From Burkholderiales bacterium (lineage in GTDB: Bacteria; Pseudomonadota; Gammaproteobacteria; Burkholderiales; Burkholderiaceae_E): a stretch of 64,000 bases of DNA. The stretch covers positions 81,335 through 145,334 of the forward strand of contig JAPLQE010000069.1 of assembly GCA_026399835.1 (NCBI GenBank), given 5' to 3'. Each line of letters starts with the position of its first letter. Within the stretch, counting starts at the first letter, position 1. Below the pieces are notes generated by a model. That model was not told where the DNA came from, did not search any database, and saw nothing but the letters and a program-made list of their open reading frames with translations. The position numbers were made by a program, and so were the translations under genes. Below are positions 46,018-55,088 of the stretch, in pieces.

Positions 46018-47670
46018 TCAGCGCGTCCGCCAGAGCTGGCCATCCCGGGTGGCACGGCCGTCCGCTTCGAGCTTCTCCAGATGCGCGAGCAGCGAGCGCC
46101 TGGCGACCGCGTGCAGCGCCGGGGACACTTCGTCGTACGCCAGCGGCACGAGCGTATCGAGCGTACCGCTGCCCGCGCGCTGCAGCACCGCGGCGACCTT
46201 CGCCTCGCGCGAGAGTCGGTGGGCGATCAGCTTGCGCATCGCCGCCTCGGCCGGCCCCAGCACATGGCCGTGGGCCGGCAGGATGAAGTCGACCGGCTCG
46301 GCCGCGAGTCGGCGCAACGAGTCGAGGTAGGCGACCATGTTGCCGTCGGGCGGATCGACCACCGTCGTCGACCCGTTGAGCACGTGGTCGCCCGAGAACA
46401 GCAGCCGGTCCTCCTCCAGCACCAGGCACAGGTGGTTGGCGGCATGCCCGGGCGTGTGGACCACCCGCAGCGTCGAGTCGCCGACCTGCAGGCGCTCGCC
46501 GTCGGCCAGCTCGCGGTCCGGGACGAACTCCGAGTGGGCGCGTGCCGTCGGGGCCGAGGACAGCCCCAGGATCGGCACGTCGCGGCCGATCGCCTCGCGC
46601 AGCATCGGCGCGCCCGGCGAGTGGTCGGGGTGCGAATGCGTGCAGACGATCATCTTCAGGTCTTCGCTCACCGCGGCGGCGATCCGCGCGATGTGCGCCG
46701 GCAGGGCCGGGCCCGGATCGATGACGATGCAGCCGCCCGCATCGCCGACGATGTAGGTGTTCGTGCCCGGGCCGGTCATCATGCTCGGGTTGGGGGCGGT
46801 GAGACGCCGCACGTTCGTGCGCAGCCTGACCGGCCGCTCGCTCTGCCAGTCCAGGTCGTGCACCACCTGCCCGTCGGGCGCCACCATCTCCAGCTCGCCG
46901 AAGGCCATCTCGTCCTCGGTGTAGCGCGTGTCCTTGCCCGCCACGCGCCCGCCGCGGGGGCAGGAGGTGAAGACCTGCTGCTGCGTGCGGCAGGCCTCCA
47001 GCACCGCTTCCGCCGTCTCGAAGCGTTCGAGCTGGCGCAGCGTCCGGATCGTCGGGAAGATCATGCTGAAGCCGCCTTCGGCGTGGCGCTTCAGGCCGGT
47101 TGCGGGGTGAACCCAGACCGGCTCGAACTGCTCGGCGCCATCCGGGTCCGGCGTCTGGCCCGCCGGCATCGGCGCGACGAAGAAGCGAACGTCGAAGCGC
47201 TTGGGCAGGTCGCGGTCTGTGATCCAGTGCGACAGCCAGCCCGTGCGGTCGACCGCGAGTTCCAGGCCCTCGCGTTCGAGCTGCGCGTACAGGTCGCCGT
47301 CGTGCCCTCGATCGAGCGAGCTCGCGAACGACGGGTCCGCAGGCTCGTTCGTGCCGCGGCGCCAGGCGAGCAGCACGCCCAGTTCCTCGAAGGCCTCGCG
47401 CAGCGCCGCCGCGGCGAAATGCCGGTGCGCCTCGTCCTGGTCCGGCCGGGCCCGGGCCGCGGTCAGCGCCGCCGGCGAGGCGTCCGCCGCATCCAGCGCC
47501 CCCCCCGGGAACACATAGGCGCCGGGTGCGAAGCTCGCCGTCGCAGAGCGGCGGGTCATCAGGACCTGCAGGCCTTCGGTCGGGTCGTCGCGCAGCAGCA
47601 GGATCGTGGCCGCGGGGCGGGGCACCACCGGCTCGCGCCAGCCGTGCAGCAGCTTGTCTCGTCGGATCAT
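46018..47670 (-). CDS. NUDIX hydrolase / metallo-beta-lactamase-fold fusion protein
   Basis: This 550-residue soluble protein has an N-terminal NUDIX domain (about residues 18-235; GAYVFPGGALDAAD and AALREAFEELGVLL form an extended Nudix box). The C-terminal metallo-beta-lactamase domain (about 285-500) has the zinc motif THSHPDHSPGA, VVHTPGHAANHLC, LFSGDHVL and LPAHGH, then a winged-helix tail of the LACTB2/glyoxalase II-like type. The pairing suggests CoA-ester or nucleotide-linked metabolite clearance. The start at 47670 is supported by the beginning of the NUDIX fold. Confidence 0.88.
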   Translation of the reverse strand: MIRRDKLLHGWREPVVPRPAATILLLRDDPTEGLQVLMTRRSATASFAPGAYVFPGGALDAADASPAALTAARARPDQDEAHRHFAAAALREAFEELGVLLAWRRGTNEPADPSFASSLDRGHDGDLYAQLEREGLELAVDRTGWLSHWITDRDLPKRFDVRFFVAPMPAGQTPDPDGAEQFEPVWVHPATGLKRHAEGGFSMIFPTIRTLRQLERFETAEAVLEACRTQQQVFTSCPRGGRVAGKDTRYTEDEMAFGELEMVAPDGQVVHDLDWQSERPVRLRTNVRRLTAPNPSMMTGPGTNTYIVGDAGGCIVIDPGPALPAHIARIAAAVSEDLKMIVCTHSHPDHSPGAPMLREAIGRDVPILGLSSAPTARAHSEFVPDRELADGERLQVGDSTLRVVHTPGHAANHLCLVLEEDRLLFSGDHVLNGSTTVVDPPDGNMVAYLDSLRRLAAEPVDFILPAHGHVLGPAEAAMRKLIAHRLSREAKVAAVLQRAGSGTLDTLVPLAYDEVSPALHAVARRSLLAHLEKLEADGRATRDGQLWRTR

Positions 47671-47719
47671 CGTCTGTATCCCGGACGGGTAGGCGCGTGA
47701 GTCGGTCCGCAGGCTGCGG

Positions 47720-48601
47720 TCAGGCCGCCGTCGATCCCGCCGCGAGCGAAGCCGGCGGCTCGAAGCGCGCTCCGAAGCGCGTCGCCAGGTCGCGCGCCCG
47801 GGCGAGGAACGCGTCGGCCCCGATCCGCTGCATCTGGGCACGGGCCTGCGAGGCGTTCATCGCCACCGCCTCGCCGAAGGTCTGCGCCACAGCGTCCGCA
47901 GGCGTGTCCGTGGCGACGTCCAGCGCGCCCAGACACGCGGCGTAGAGCAGCCGATCCCGGATGTCCGCTGCGTCGAGCTGACGCGAGCGGCGCTCGAAGG
48001 TCTTCAGCCCCGACCAGAGCTCGGGTGGCTGCGAGGTGTAGTCGTAGAACCCGCCGCCTGCGGCGCGACCGGCCCGCTTGTAGCCATGCGCCATCTTCTC
48101 GACGACGTACACCGCCGATTTCTCGAGTGGGCGCGAGGGCAGGGCGGGTTCGGTCGCAGGAGCGTGCGCATGGTCATCGCCGTGATCGTGCGCGTGGCCG
48201 TGGTCATCGCCGTGGCCGTGATCGTGGCCGTGCGCGTGCGCGTGGCCGTGCGCGCGGCCGTGGGCATGGTCGTGATCATGCCCGGCGTCGTGCGCGTGGC
48301 CGAGGCCGTGATCGTGCGCGTGATCGTGACCATGCGCGTGCCCGTGATCATGGCCATGGGAGTGTCCGTGATCGTGGCCCGCGGCATGTGCGTGCCCGTG
48401 GCCGTCCATCGCCGCATGCAGCGCGTGGTCAACGACATCGAGGGACATCGCATCGAGGATCGCGAACGGTCCGGCCTTCAGGCCCGCATCGCGTGCAGCC
48501 GCTTCGATTGCGGCAGCGCCGACGCCGTCGCCGAGCAGGGTCAGGGCTTCGTTGAGCAGCGCGGCGGCCGCCGGGTGCCGGTACAGCGCGGCCGGAACCT
48601 C
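47720..48601 (-). pseudogene. 3-hydroxyacyl-CoA dehydrogenase C-terminal remnant with His-rich insert
   Basis: Homology to the C-terminal 3HCDH domain begins near 48601 ([19 protein letters not shown], then [22 protein letters not shown]) and resumes after the insert with [24 protein letters not shown] and LWSGLKTF. The NAD-binding Rossmann half is absent upstream, and the homologous part has no ATG before 48448, which cuts into the domain, so the gene looks 5'-truncated. Between the halves lies a low-complexity stretch (48158-48400) with about 34 His in 80 residues, alternating with Gly, Asp and Ala. It may be a decaying gene, or a metal-binding protein starting at 48448. Confidence 0.68.
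48158..48412. repeat. 6-bp microrepeat array coding the His-rich stretch
   Basis: Variants of CGTGGC, CGTGAT and CATGGC follow one another for about 250 bases, reading HG/HD/HA pairs on the minus strand. Expansion by slippage is likely. On the plus strand the same repeat reads as an artificial Val/Ala-rich chain. Confidence 0.8.
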
Positions 48602-48760
48602 CGCGGGGAGGGGGGGGGCGGCATGGGGCGTCTCTCGAGCCGCATGGGCGCGGCGATGCGCCCAATGATATCGCCTCGTCGCACGCTGGCCGCGCGCCGA
48701 CTGGAACGGTGCCGTGCGAGGCAGGCAGAGTCGGCGCAGGCGCGCCGATCCGTGGGGCGA

Positions 48761-51736
48761 TCAGGCCGTCTTGTGCTGCCGTCGCGGGCCTGTGCGCGGT
48801 GCAGTCTGCCAACGCGAGCGATCGTTGAGCAGGGCCAGGACGCTGGCGTCCTTGATCAGAGCGGCGCCGGAAGATGCCGCCGAGACGATCTCCGGAGCCG
48901 TCGGACGCACCAGCCCGAACCCTTGGCCGTAGTCCACGCCCAGCTCGATGAGCGCCGCGATCGCATCGGGCGTCTCCGCCCATTCCGCGATGCTGCGCAT
49001 GCCGAGTTCGTGCGTCAGGTCGACGATGGTCCGCGTGATCGCGTAGTTCGCCGGATTCAGGTTGATGTCCTTGACGAAGCTGCCGTCGATCTTGATGAAA
49101 TCCGCGGGGATTTCCTTGAGGTAGTTGAAAGACGTGTAGCCGGCGCCGAAATCGTCGAGCGCGAGCTTGCTGCCGTACATCCGGACCCGATCCACGAACC
49201 GCCGGGTCGAGCCGAGATCGTGCAGCGCCACGCTTTCGGTGATCTCGAAGCACAGTTTCGGCATCGCGAGCGGATGCTCGGCGATCATCGAGAAGGCGTC
49301 GTCGACGAAGCGGTTGTCGTTGAGGGACGCGCCGCTGATGTTGATCGTCGCGAACCCGAGCCGATCGCGATGTTCCGGATGGTTGTCGAGCCACTCCAGC
49401 GTGCTGCGAAGCACCCATCGATCGATCTGCGACATCAGGCCGTTGCGCTCTGCAGCACCGATGAACTTTCCGGGCGGAATGACCTGCCCGTGCTCGCCGC
49501 GCATCCGGATCAGGACCTCGTAGCACAGCGAACTCGTGGGCGACTGCAGCGCCACGATCGGCTGGAACTCGAGGAAGTAGCGCTCGGTCGGAACGCGCTG
49601 CTGCAGATCCGCCACGACCTTCAGCTCTTCCAGGTGAGAGCGCAGTGCTGCGTCCTGGTCGGTCAGGCGGACGACGCAGTTTCGACCGCGGGACTTGGCT
49701 TCGCTGCAGGCTCGGTCGGCTGCTGAGACCGCATCAACCGACGTCATCGTGTATTCAATTGATACGACGCCAATACTGGCGGTCATATTCAGTTCTTTAC
49801 CGTCCAGATCAAACGGACGCTCGCAAATGACCTCCCGGATTCGTTCCGTAAGCGCGCCCATCGCATGCTCAGGGCAGTCAAGGAGAATCACGACAAAGGA
49901 GTCGGCAATGCGAGCGACCATGTCGCGCGTCCGCACTGCCAGCTTAACTCGTTGCGCAGCCTGCAATAGGAGCGCATCGCCCGTCCCATGGCCGTGAAGA
50001 TCATTGATGAGCTTAAATCTATCCAGATCAACGTATGCGATTGCACACGGATGACCTGCGTCGCTCGGTGTCAGGGCTGTGCGAAGCGCAACGTCTAGGC
50101 CGCGCCGATTCAAGAGCCCTGTCAAGGAATCATGATCAACGAGATGCTTGAGCTTGCTTTCCGCAGCTTTTCGAAGCGTTACGTCTTGGATTGACCCTTC
50201 GACCGCCTGGTCGTTCAACGTAACGCGGGCCAAGTACCACTTTGACTGCCCATCTTTGGCGACGACATTGAATTCGACGTCCAGAACGCCTTGTTCGGCA
50301 GCGTCCGAGAGTTGCTGAAAGGTACCGGCCCCGAGCAAGACGTCAATATTCAGATTATTATCTTGCACCGGGGCCGTCAGATCGAACATCTCGCTAAACG
50401 CTGGGTTCTTGAGACGAATCGAACCATTGAGACCGAGCCCAAACAAGCCGATTGGCATCGAGTTGAAGTTCTCTTCGTACTTCTTCAGGTACGTGACGCT
50501 GCGAGCTTGGGCGGCCAGGCGAGCGTCGCGCTCCGATCTCAATCGATCTGCTAGCGCCAACCCCATCATCAAGGCCGAAACGATTGTTGCGGTCTGAGAG
50601 TTAAGCCATGACGGGTACTGAACAACGCCAGATTGCGTGCCAATCTCGCTCGCCATACCGACAATCATGGAGCCCCAAGACAGTGCGTACCAGCCGACAA
50701 GGCGAGTGCGCTGAATTAGCAGAGATACAAATATCTGTACGGTTAGAGTCCCAAGTCCTATAGCAGCAAAGGTCCAAAAGACTCTAAGGTATTGGATGTG
50801 GTCAAAGAACGGTGCGGCGACGACAAATGCAAGAAACGAGTGCTGCAAGAACTCGAAGTACTTTCGAATGAGCGGATTTGAACTCCGCTTCAGTAGTAGT
50901 TCCCGGAAGAGAACTACGGTGAAGAATCCGTATGCTGCAATAGAAATTCTGAGCAGCGCGAGATAGGCGTCATTGTCCAGTTCTAACTGGATCCAGTGCC
51001 TATCCCAACCGGCGTTTATTGCCGCGACACGAAGGCTGGTGAGGAGCCAACCACTGAATAGCAGGAAAGTAAGGTCACGGTTCAGCAACGCTACGATAGT
51101 GCTGAACGCCGCTAGGATAAGGATGCCTCCAAAAACGGCACCCCCTTGGCGCTCGAAGGCGCGCTCTGAAGCCGCATAGTCGTCAGGCGTCCAAAGCAAT
51201 GCCTTGGGCGGGACAGGCATATACGATCGAAGCGCGGCAACTACGGCGACAGCATCCGGTGTTGCGTCGATTGGGACAGAGAAGCCCCCCTTGCTGGCCG
51301 AACGAATCGGCTCAAGCATTGGCTGAATCTCTCGGTACGTGATTGTTCCTTCTTTGTCTTTCAGGACTATCCAGAAACGAGGTTTCTCGAATCGAAGAAG
51401 CTTGAGTTCAAGTACTGCAGGAGTAGTGTGGACCGACTCCGGGAGGTCGGTCTTTAGCCAAAGGGGCTTTCGTTGGTCGAGTTCGGCGACAGCCAGGCCC
51501 CCTCTCGCAATCTGTGTCAGCGCCTGGTCTATGTCCGCTGGAGGTACGTTCGACGTTGTCCCCTCTGTCGCTGTGGTGTGCAGAGGCGTCGGCCTAAAGT
51601 CAATCTGAGTTGACGAAAGAAACGCCCATGCGACAAAAGCGGCGGCCAGCAGGCAGACAAAAGACAGCGCACTCCCCGCACTCAACGGGATTCGATGAGC
51701 GGTGTTCTGTGGAGGGACTGTGGACTCAGGCGCCAT
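48761..51736 (-). CDS. Membrane-bound GGDEF-EAL protein, probably a c-di-GMP phosphodiesterase
   Basis: This 991-residue protein has an N-terminal anchor helix (about 23-42), an extracytoplasmic region, a 7TM block (about 196-400, 7TMR-DISM-like), a PAS-like domain (about 420-530), GGDEF (about 545-705) and EAL (about 725-965). GGDEF is degenerate: RIADSF replaces the RxGGDEF signature. EAL keeps its catalytic set: EVL, INIS, FEITES, LDDFGAGYTSF, DFIKIDGSF and GQGFG. Degradation of c-di-GMP is therefore likelier than synthesis. Bases above about 49,740 (encoding the N-terminus through mid-GGDEF) are clearly less GC-rich than the rest. Confidence 0.9.
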   Translation of the reverse strand: MAPESTVPPQNTAHRIPLSAGSALSFVCLLAAAFVAWAFLSSTQIDFRPTPLHTTATEGTTSNVPPADIDQALTQIARGGLAVAELDQRKPLWLKTDLPESVHTTPAVLELKLLRFEKPRFWIVLKDKEGTITYREIQPMLEPIRSASKGGFSVPIDATPDAVAVVAALRSYMPVPPKALLWTPDDYAASERAFERQGGAVFGGILILAAFSTIVALLNRDLTFLLFSGWLLTSLRVAAINAGWDRHWIQLELDNDAYLALLRISIAAYGFFTVVLFRELLLKRSSNPLIRKYFEFLQHSFLAFVVAAPFFDHIQYLRVFWTFAAIGLGTLTVQIFVSLLIQRTRLVGWYALSWGSMIVGMASEIGTQSGVVQYPSWLNSQTATIVSALMMGLALADRLRSERDARLAAQARSVTYLKKYEENFNSMPIGLFGLGLNGSIRLKNPAFSEMFDLTAPVQDNNLNIDVLLGAGTFQQLSDAAEQGVLDVEFNVVAKDGQSKWYLARVTLNDQAVEGSIQDVTLRKAAESKLKHLVDHDSLTGLLNRRGLDVALRTALTPSDAGHPCAIAYVDLDRFKLINDLHGHGTGDALLLQAAQRVKLAVRTRDMVARIADSFVVILLDCPEHAMGALTERIREVICERPFDLDGKELNMTASIGVVSIEYTMTSVDAVSAADRACSEAKSRGRNCVVRLTDQDAALRSHLEELKVVADLQQRVPTERYFLEFQPIVALQSPTSSLCYEVLIRMRGEHGQVIPPGKFIGAAERNGLMSQIDRWVLRSTLEWLDNHPEHRDRLGFATINISGASLNDNRFVDDAFSMIAEHPLAMPKLCFEITESVALHDLGSTRRFVDRVRMYGSKLALDDFGAGYTSFNYLKEIPADFIKIDGSFVKDINLNPANYAITRTIVDLTHELGMRSIAEWAETPDAIAALIELGVDYGQGFGLVRPTAPEIVSAASSGAALIKDASVLALLNDRSRWQTAPRTGPRRQHKTA

Positions 51737-51876
51737 TGCTGCTTGTCGGCAGTACTTTCGGTTCGGAGAGCCTGAACCTAAGGTACGAAACGGGCCGAAC
51801 CCGCAAGCGACCGACGCTTGGAGCTTTATGGATGCTGAGCGGAGCCGGTGTGTGTCCGGCGCCGTGAAGAGCGGGT

Positions 51877-52677
51877 CTAGACCAGCGGAATTCCGAGCAT
51901 CTGGTCTATCTGTGCTTCGTCTGGCACATTGGCAATTCGGTTGCGCGGGCGGGCCCAGACACCGCTGACCGAGTTGAATATCTCGATGTCTGGCGTGTAG
52001 TCATTGAACATAAAGGCGTAGAGAGGGTGGCCGATACGGCGCCACTCCCTCTCGCAGCTGATTGTCTCGAGCGCCATAAGTCGCATCGGAATGTTTTCAG
52101 ACCAACTGATCGGCAGAAGCGTATCGGAGTCGTAGACGTCCACAAAGCCGAGACGCAGGTACTGTCGATCCATCGGCGGACGCGCAGTCACGATGATCCA
52201 GTCAATCTGGCAGGCAAGGCAATAGCGATGAAGAGCCTTGAAGATTGCTAGCTTAACCAGCGTTGCATCTGCTCCTGCACGAACCGCTAGTCGCGTAACG
52301 AACGCCATAGTCTGCGCAGCGTATGGCGAGTCGCTCGGAAGAAGCCCCTCAATCGGGAGCGGTCCGTGCGTATTTGTCTCGATTCTCATGGTCCCCAGCG
52401 CTGACCCATCCACTTTTGATTCGGCTAGCAGGATCAAGGCAAATGCTGCTCTATCCGCGTCTTCAGGGGACTGCAGCAGCTCTGCGACTTCTGGGTGGTG
52501 TCGACCGTAAGAGGACGCGCGTATCTGCACAGCCTTCGTTAGGTGCTCTTCCGTCCGGACGATCCGTACCCGAAAAGAAAGCTGGATCGCGTCTGGTGGG
52601 GCGATCTCGGACATTTGCCGCGCGCGACTGGGAGCCTTAAGGACTCGATCTGTATCTGTGGAGCGGCTGTGGGGCAT
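51877..52677 (-). CDS. N-acyl amino acid synthase FeeM-like acyltransferase (GNAT/autoinducer-synthase fold)
   Basis: This 266-residue protein matches the FeeM/autoinducer-synthase-like family in layout. It has a substrate-loop region QIRASSYGRHHPEV (about residue 51), a central strand GTMRIETN, FVTRLAVRAGADATLVKLAIFKALHRYC, WIIVTARPPMDRQYLRLGFVDVY and the C-terminal HPLYAFMFNDYTPDIEIF. Members transfer fatty acyl groups from acyl-ACP to amino acids. There is no signal peptide. It is less GC-rich than its surroundings. The gene lies 140 bases upstream of the GGDEF-EAL gene on the same strand. The start is uncertain: 52677, or 52614 (MSEIAPP). Confidence 0.75.
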   Translation of the reverse strand: MPHSRSTDTDRVLKAPSRARQMSEIAPPDAIQLSFRVRIVRTEEHLTKAVQIRASSYGRHHPEVAELLQSPEDADRAAFALILLAESKVDGSALGTMRIETNTHGPLPIEGLLPSDSPYAAQTMAFVTRLAVRAGADATLVKLAIFKALHRYCLACQIDWIIVTARPPMDRQYLRLGFVDVYDSDTLLPISWSENIPMRLMALETISCEREWRRIGHPLYAFMFNDYTPDIEIFNSVSGVWARPRNRIANVPDEAQIDQMLGIPLV

Positions 52678-53233
52678 AAAGGGGGACGCTGACCGCGGAA
52701 TGAAGCTATCGCAAGCGCAAAGTCCTCGTTTCAGCGGACTCCACGGGTGACTTCTCGGACGTGGGCAAAGCAGCGCAAGCGCAGATCGCTACTCGGGTCC
52801 AAGGACGAGCGAATGCGACTGAGTCGTCGCAAGAGTGTGAAACATCACCACGGATCTTGCGTAGGCGCCTGAAAAATCTACCGATTCTGCAACTCTACAC
52901 GGCAATGCTCGAGCGTGTCTCTTGCGGACCGCACTCGATGACTCTGGCCTTCGGCTGTCTATGCCTCAGGCTGGAAGCCTGACGCGTTCAGCATCTTGGT
53001 GGCACTGACGCACATAGTGATGCGCCCAGGCTCGTGCATGGCTCAAGGCATGGTTTGCTGTGGTGATGCTGATGCTGCACGAGTCGTGGCTCGTCGATTT
53101 GTTCCTGTGTAGGCCAAAGGTCTAGTTGCAGATGAAGAGTCGATGAGGGACAAATTCAGCTCTATCGAAGCCTCGAGTAACTGCTCTTGGCCGAGTCTGT
53201 GGGACGTCTTGTCTAGCACCAAGAGGAGCACTC
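52678..53233. other. 556-base intergenic region without a supported gene
   Basis: This AT-richer spacer divides the FeeM-like gene (minus) from the hybrid kinase gene (plus). It should hold the divergent promoters, but no clear -35/-10 pair was found. A perfect inverted repeat TCAGGCT-GGA-AGCCTGA lies at 52966-52982 without a T run. A 73-codon frame at 52761-52982 has no ribosome binding site and unconvincing composition. Confidence 0.6.
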
Positions 53234-55066
53234 ATGCAGAGACAACTCTGGCAGATTGCCTTGCGTTCGGATGCCTGCAGCCGGGAGGCGGAAAGCGAGT
53301 TCCTTTCCGAGTTTCGGCTTGAGGCGCTTAGGTGGGGGGCGCATGCAGCAGCAGCAGGCGCTCTGCTCTACGCGAGCTTCATCGTAATCGCATGGCTGCT
53401 TGAACTCCACACCACGGGTGCACTCGTAATCCGAGGCGGGCTTGTGGCGATGCTCGCGGCAGTCTCCTACTGCATGTCGACACGTAGTGGTGTGGGTCCG
53501 CACAACTATGTTCCCATTGCTGCTGTGACCAGCGCGGTGGCACTGGGTGGGGCGGTGCTGTTGTTGACGCTCCGCGACGGCGAGATGCAAGCCGTTGCAG
53601 TCCAAGCCTCCCCCGCCATCATGTTCGGCCTCTTCCTCCACTACGCGTTCCTTCGCCTCCCGCTCAAGGTGTCCGCGACGGTCGGGTGGTCGGTCGCGGC
53701 GGCGGCGGTGTTCTGGGCGCCGGCTGTGACCGGGGGCAGCGAGATGCTTCGCAACGCGGTCTATCTGTCCTTCGCCAATGTCTTCGGGATGATCGTCTCG
53801 CGGCTTGGGGAGAATCGGGAGCGGGAGCTGTTCCATCAGCGACGCGAGGCCGAGGCGGCGCGGGCCGTGGCACGCGAGCGGCAGGCCGCTGCCGAGGAGG
53901 CGAACGCGCAGAAGACGCGGTTGATCGCTGCGGTCAGCCATGACCTGCGGCAGCCGATGACGGCTGCGATCTCGTACCTGGAGGTGACCCGTGCCCGACT
54001 CCATGCATCCGACGATCATGACGCCCTCGCGCCTGCCGAGAAGGCGCAGGCCGCGGTGTCGATGCTCGGTGCGACGCTGGACCATCTGCTCACCGCGGCG
54101 CGCTACGACAGTGGTACCGAGGCGCTGAACATCGAGCCGGTGGAGCTCGGCCCGCTGCTGCGAGACATCCACGATGGCTACATCGACGAGGCGGAGATGC
54201 GTGGCGTCCGTCTGCGGGTGCGCTTGCCGCGCGAGCGGGTGCTCCTGACCACGGACCGGCGCTCGCTGCACCGGGTGATCGGCAACCTCGTGTCGAACGC
54301 GATCAAGTTCACCGACGCTCGCGAGACGGGCCGAGGCCGCGTGCTGATCGCGGCGCAGATGCACGGCGGACGATGCCGGATCCACGTGATCGATACCGGC
54401 ATCGGCATCGAGCACGCGCAGCTGCAGGAGGTCTGGAAGCCCTATGTCCAGCTCAACAACACGGAGCGGGACCGGGAGCATGGTCTCGGGCTCGGGCTGT
54501 ATCTCGTGCAGCGGATCGTGCAGCAGTTGCCCGACCATTCGGTGAGCCTGCGCTCGCGCCCGGGGCATGGTTCGCGATTCACGCTCGCCATCCCGGGCAG
54601 CACCTTCGATCGTTCCGCGGTGAGACGTCCCGCGGCACGTCCGTCCGCGGCACCGCTCGACCTGAGCCCGCTCCGCGGAGCGTACGTCCTGCTGCTCGAG
54701 GACGACCGCGACACGCGCCTGTCGATGGTGGCGCTGCTGAGTCAATGGGGTGTCCTGCCGACGGCCTGCTCGACGGCGGCTGAGCTGCTGTCGATCGGCG
54801 CCGAGTCGGATCGGCTGGTCGACGCGATCGTCTGCGATTACCGGCTCGCCGGCGGCGTGAACGGCATCGATGCGATCGCTCGGCTGCGCGATCGGCTGGG
54901 GTATGCTCCCCATGCGGTGCTGGTCACCGGCGAGCCCGACATCGCACCGCTGCGTGCGCGAGCCGGGCCGGAGACGACCGTGCTGCACAAGCCCTTCACG
55001 CCGGAGTCGTTCGCGACGCCGCTCCTGCGCGCGGTGCACGCGGCTCGTGTGCTGGAGGAGGGCTGA
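53234..55066 (+). CDS. Hybrid sensor histidine kinase/response regulator
   Basis: This 610-residue inner-membrane protein has about five to six helices (about residues 35-190), a coiled coil (about 195-230), HisKA with the phospho-acceptor His at about 237 (AVSHDLRQPM), and HATPase with NLVSNAIKF, DTGIGI and GLGLGLYLV. The C-terminal receiver (about 483-600) has LLLEDDRDT, phospho-acceptor Asp in IVCDYRLAGG and Lys in LHKPFTPE. AGGAG lies just before the ATG. It lacks a DNA-binding domain, so a partner regulator should exist elsewhere. Its first few hundred bases are less GC-rich than the rest. Confidence 0.92.
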   Translation: MQRQLWQIALRSDACSREAESEFLSEFRLEALRWGAHAAAAGALLYASFIVIAWLLELHTTGALVIRGGLVAMLAAVSYCMSTRSGVGPHNYVPIAAVTSAVALGGAVLLLTLRDGEMQAVAVQASPAIMFGLFLHYAFLRLPLKVSATVGWSVAAAAVFWAPAVTGGSEMLRNAVYLSFANVFGMIVSRLGENRERELFHQRREAEAARAVARERQAAAEEANAQKTRLIAAVSHDLRQPMTAAISYLEVTRARLHASDDHDALAPAEKAQAAVSMLGATLDHLLTAARYDSGTEALNIEPVELGPLLRDIHDGYIDEAEMRGVRLRVRLPRERVLLTTDRRSLHRVIGNLVSNAIKFTDARETGRGRVLIAAQMHGGRCRIHVIDTGIGIEHAQLQEVWKPYVQLNNTERDREHGLGLGLYLVQRIVQQLPDHSVSLRSRPGHGSRFTLAIPGSTFDRSAVRRPAARPSAAPLDLSPLRGAYVLLLEDDRDTRLSMVALLSQWGVLPTACSTAAELLSIGAESDRLVDAIVCDYRLAGGVNGIDAIARLRDRLGYAPHAVLVTGEPDIAPLRARAGPETTVLHKPFTPESFATPLLRAVHAARVLEEG

Positions 55067-55088
55067 TCCGTCCATCCCAGAGGTCACG

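Noticed and set aside
48086..49726. 546-codon plus-strand frame beginning with a Val/Ala-rich hydrophobic run
   Set aside because: The run is the antisense reading of the His-coding microrepeat, and the remainder is antisense to the EAL domain.
52761..52982. 73-codon frame in the large intergenic region
   Set aside because: No ribosome binding site, no recognisable features, and its end coincides with an inverted repeat.
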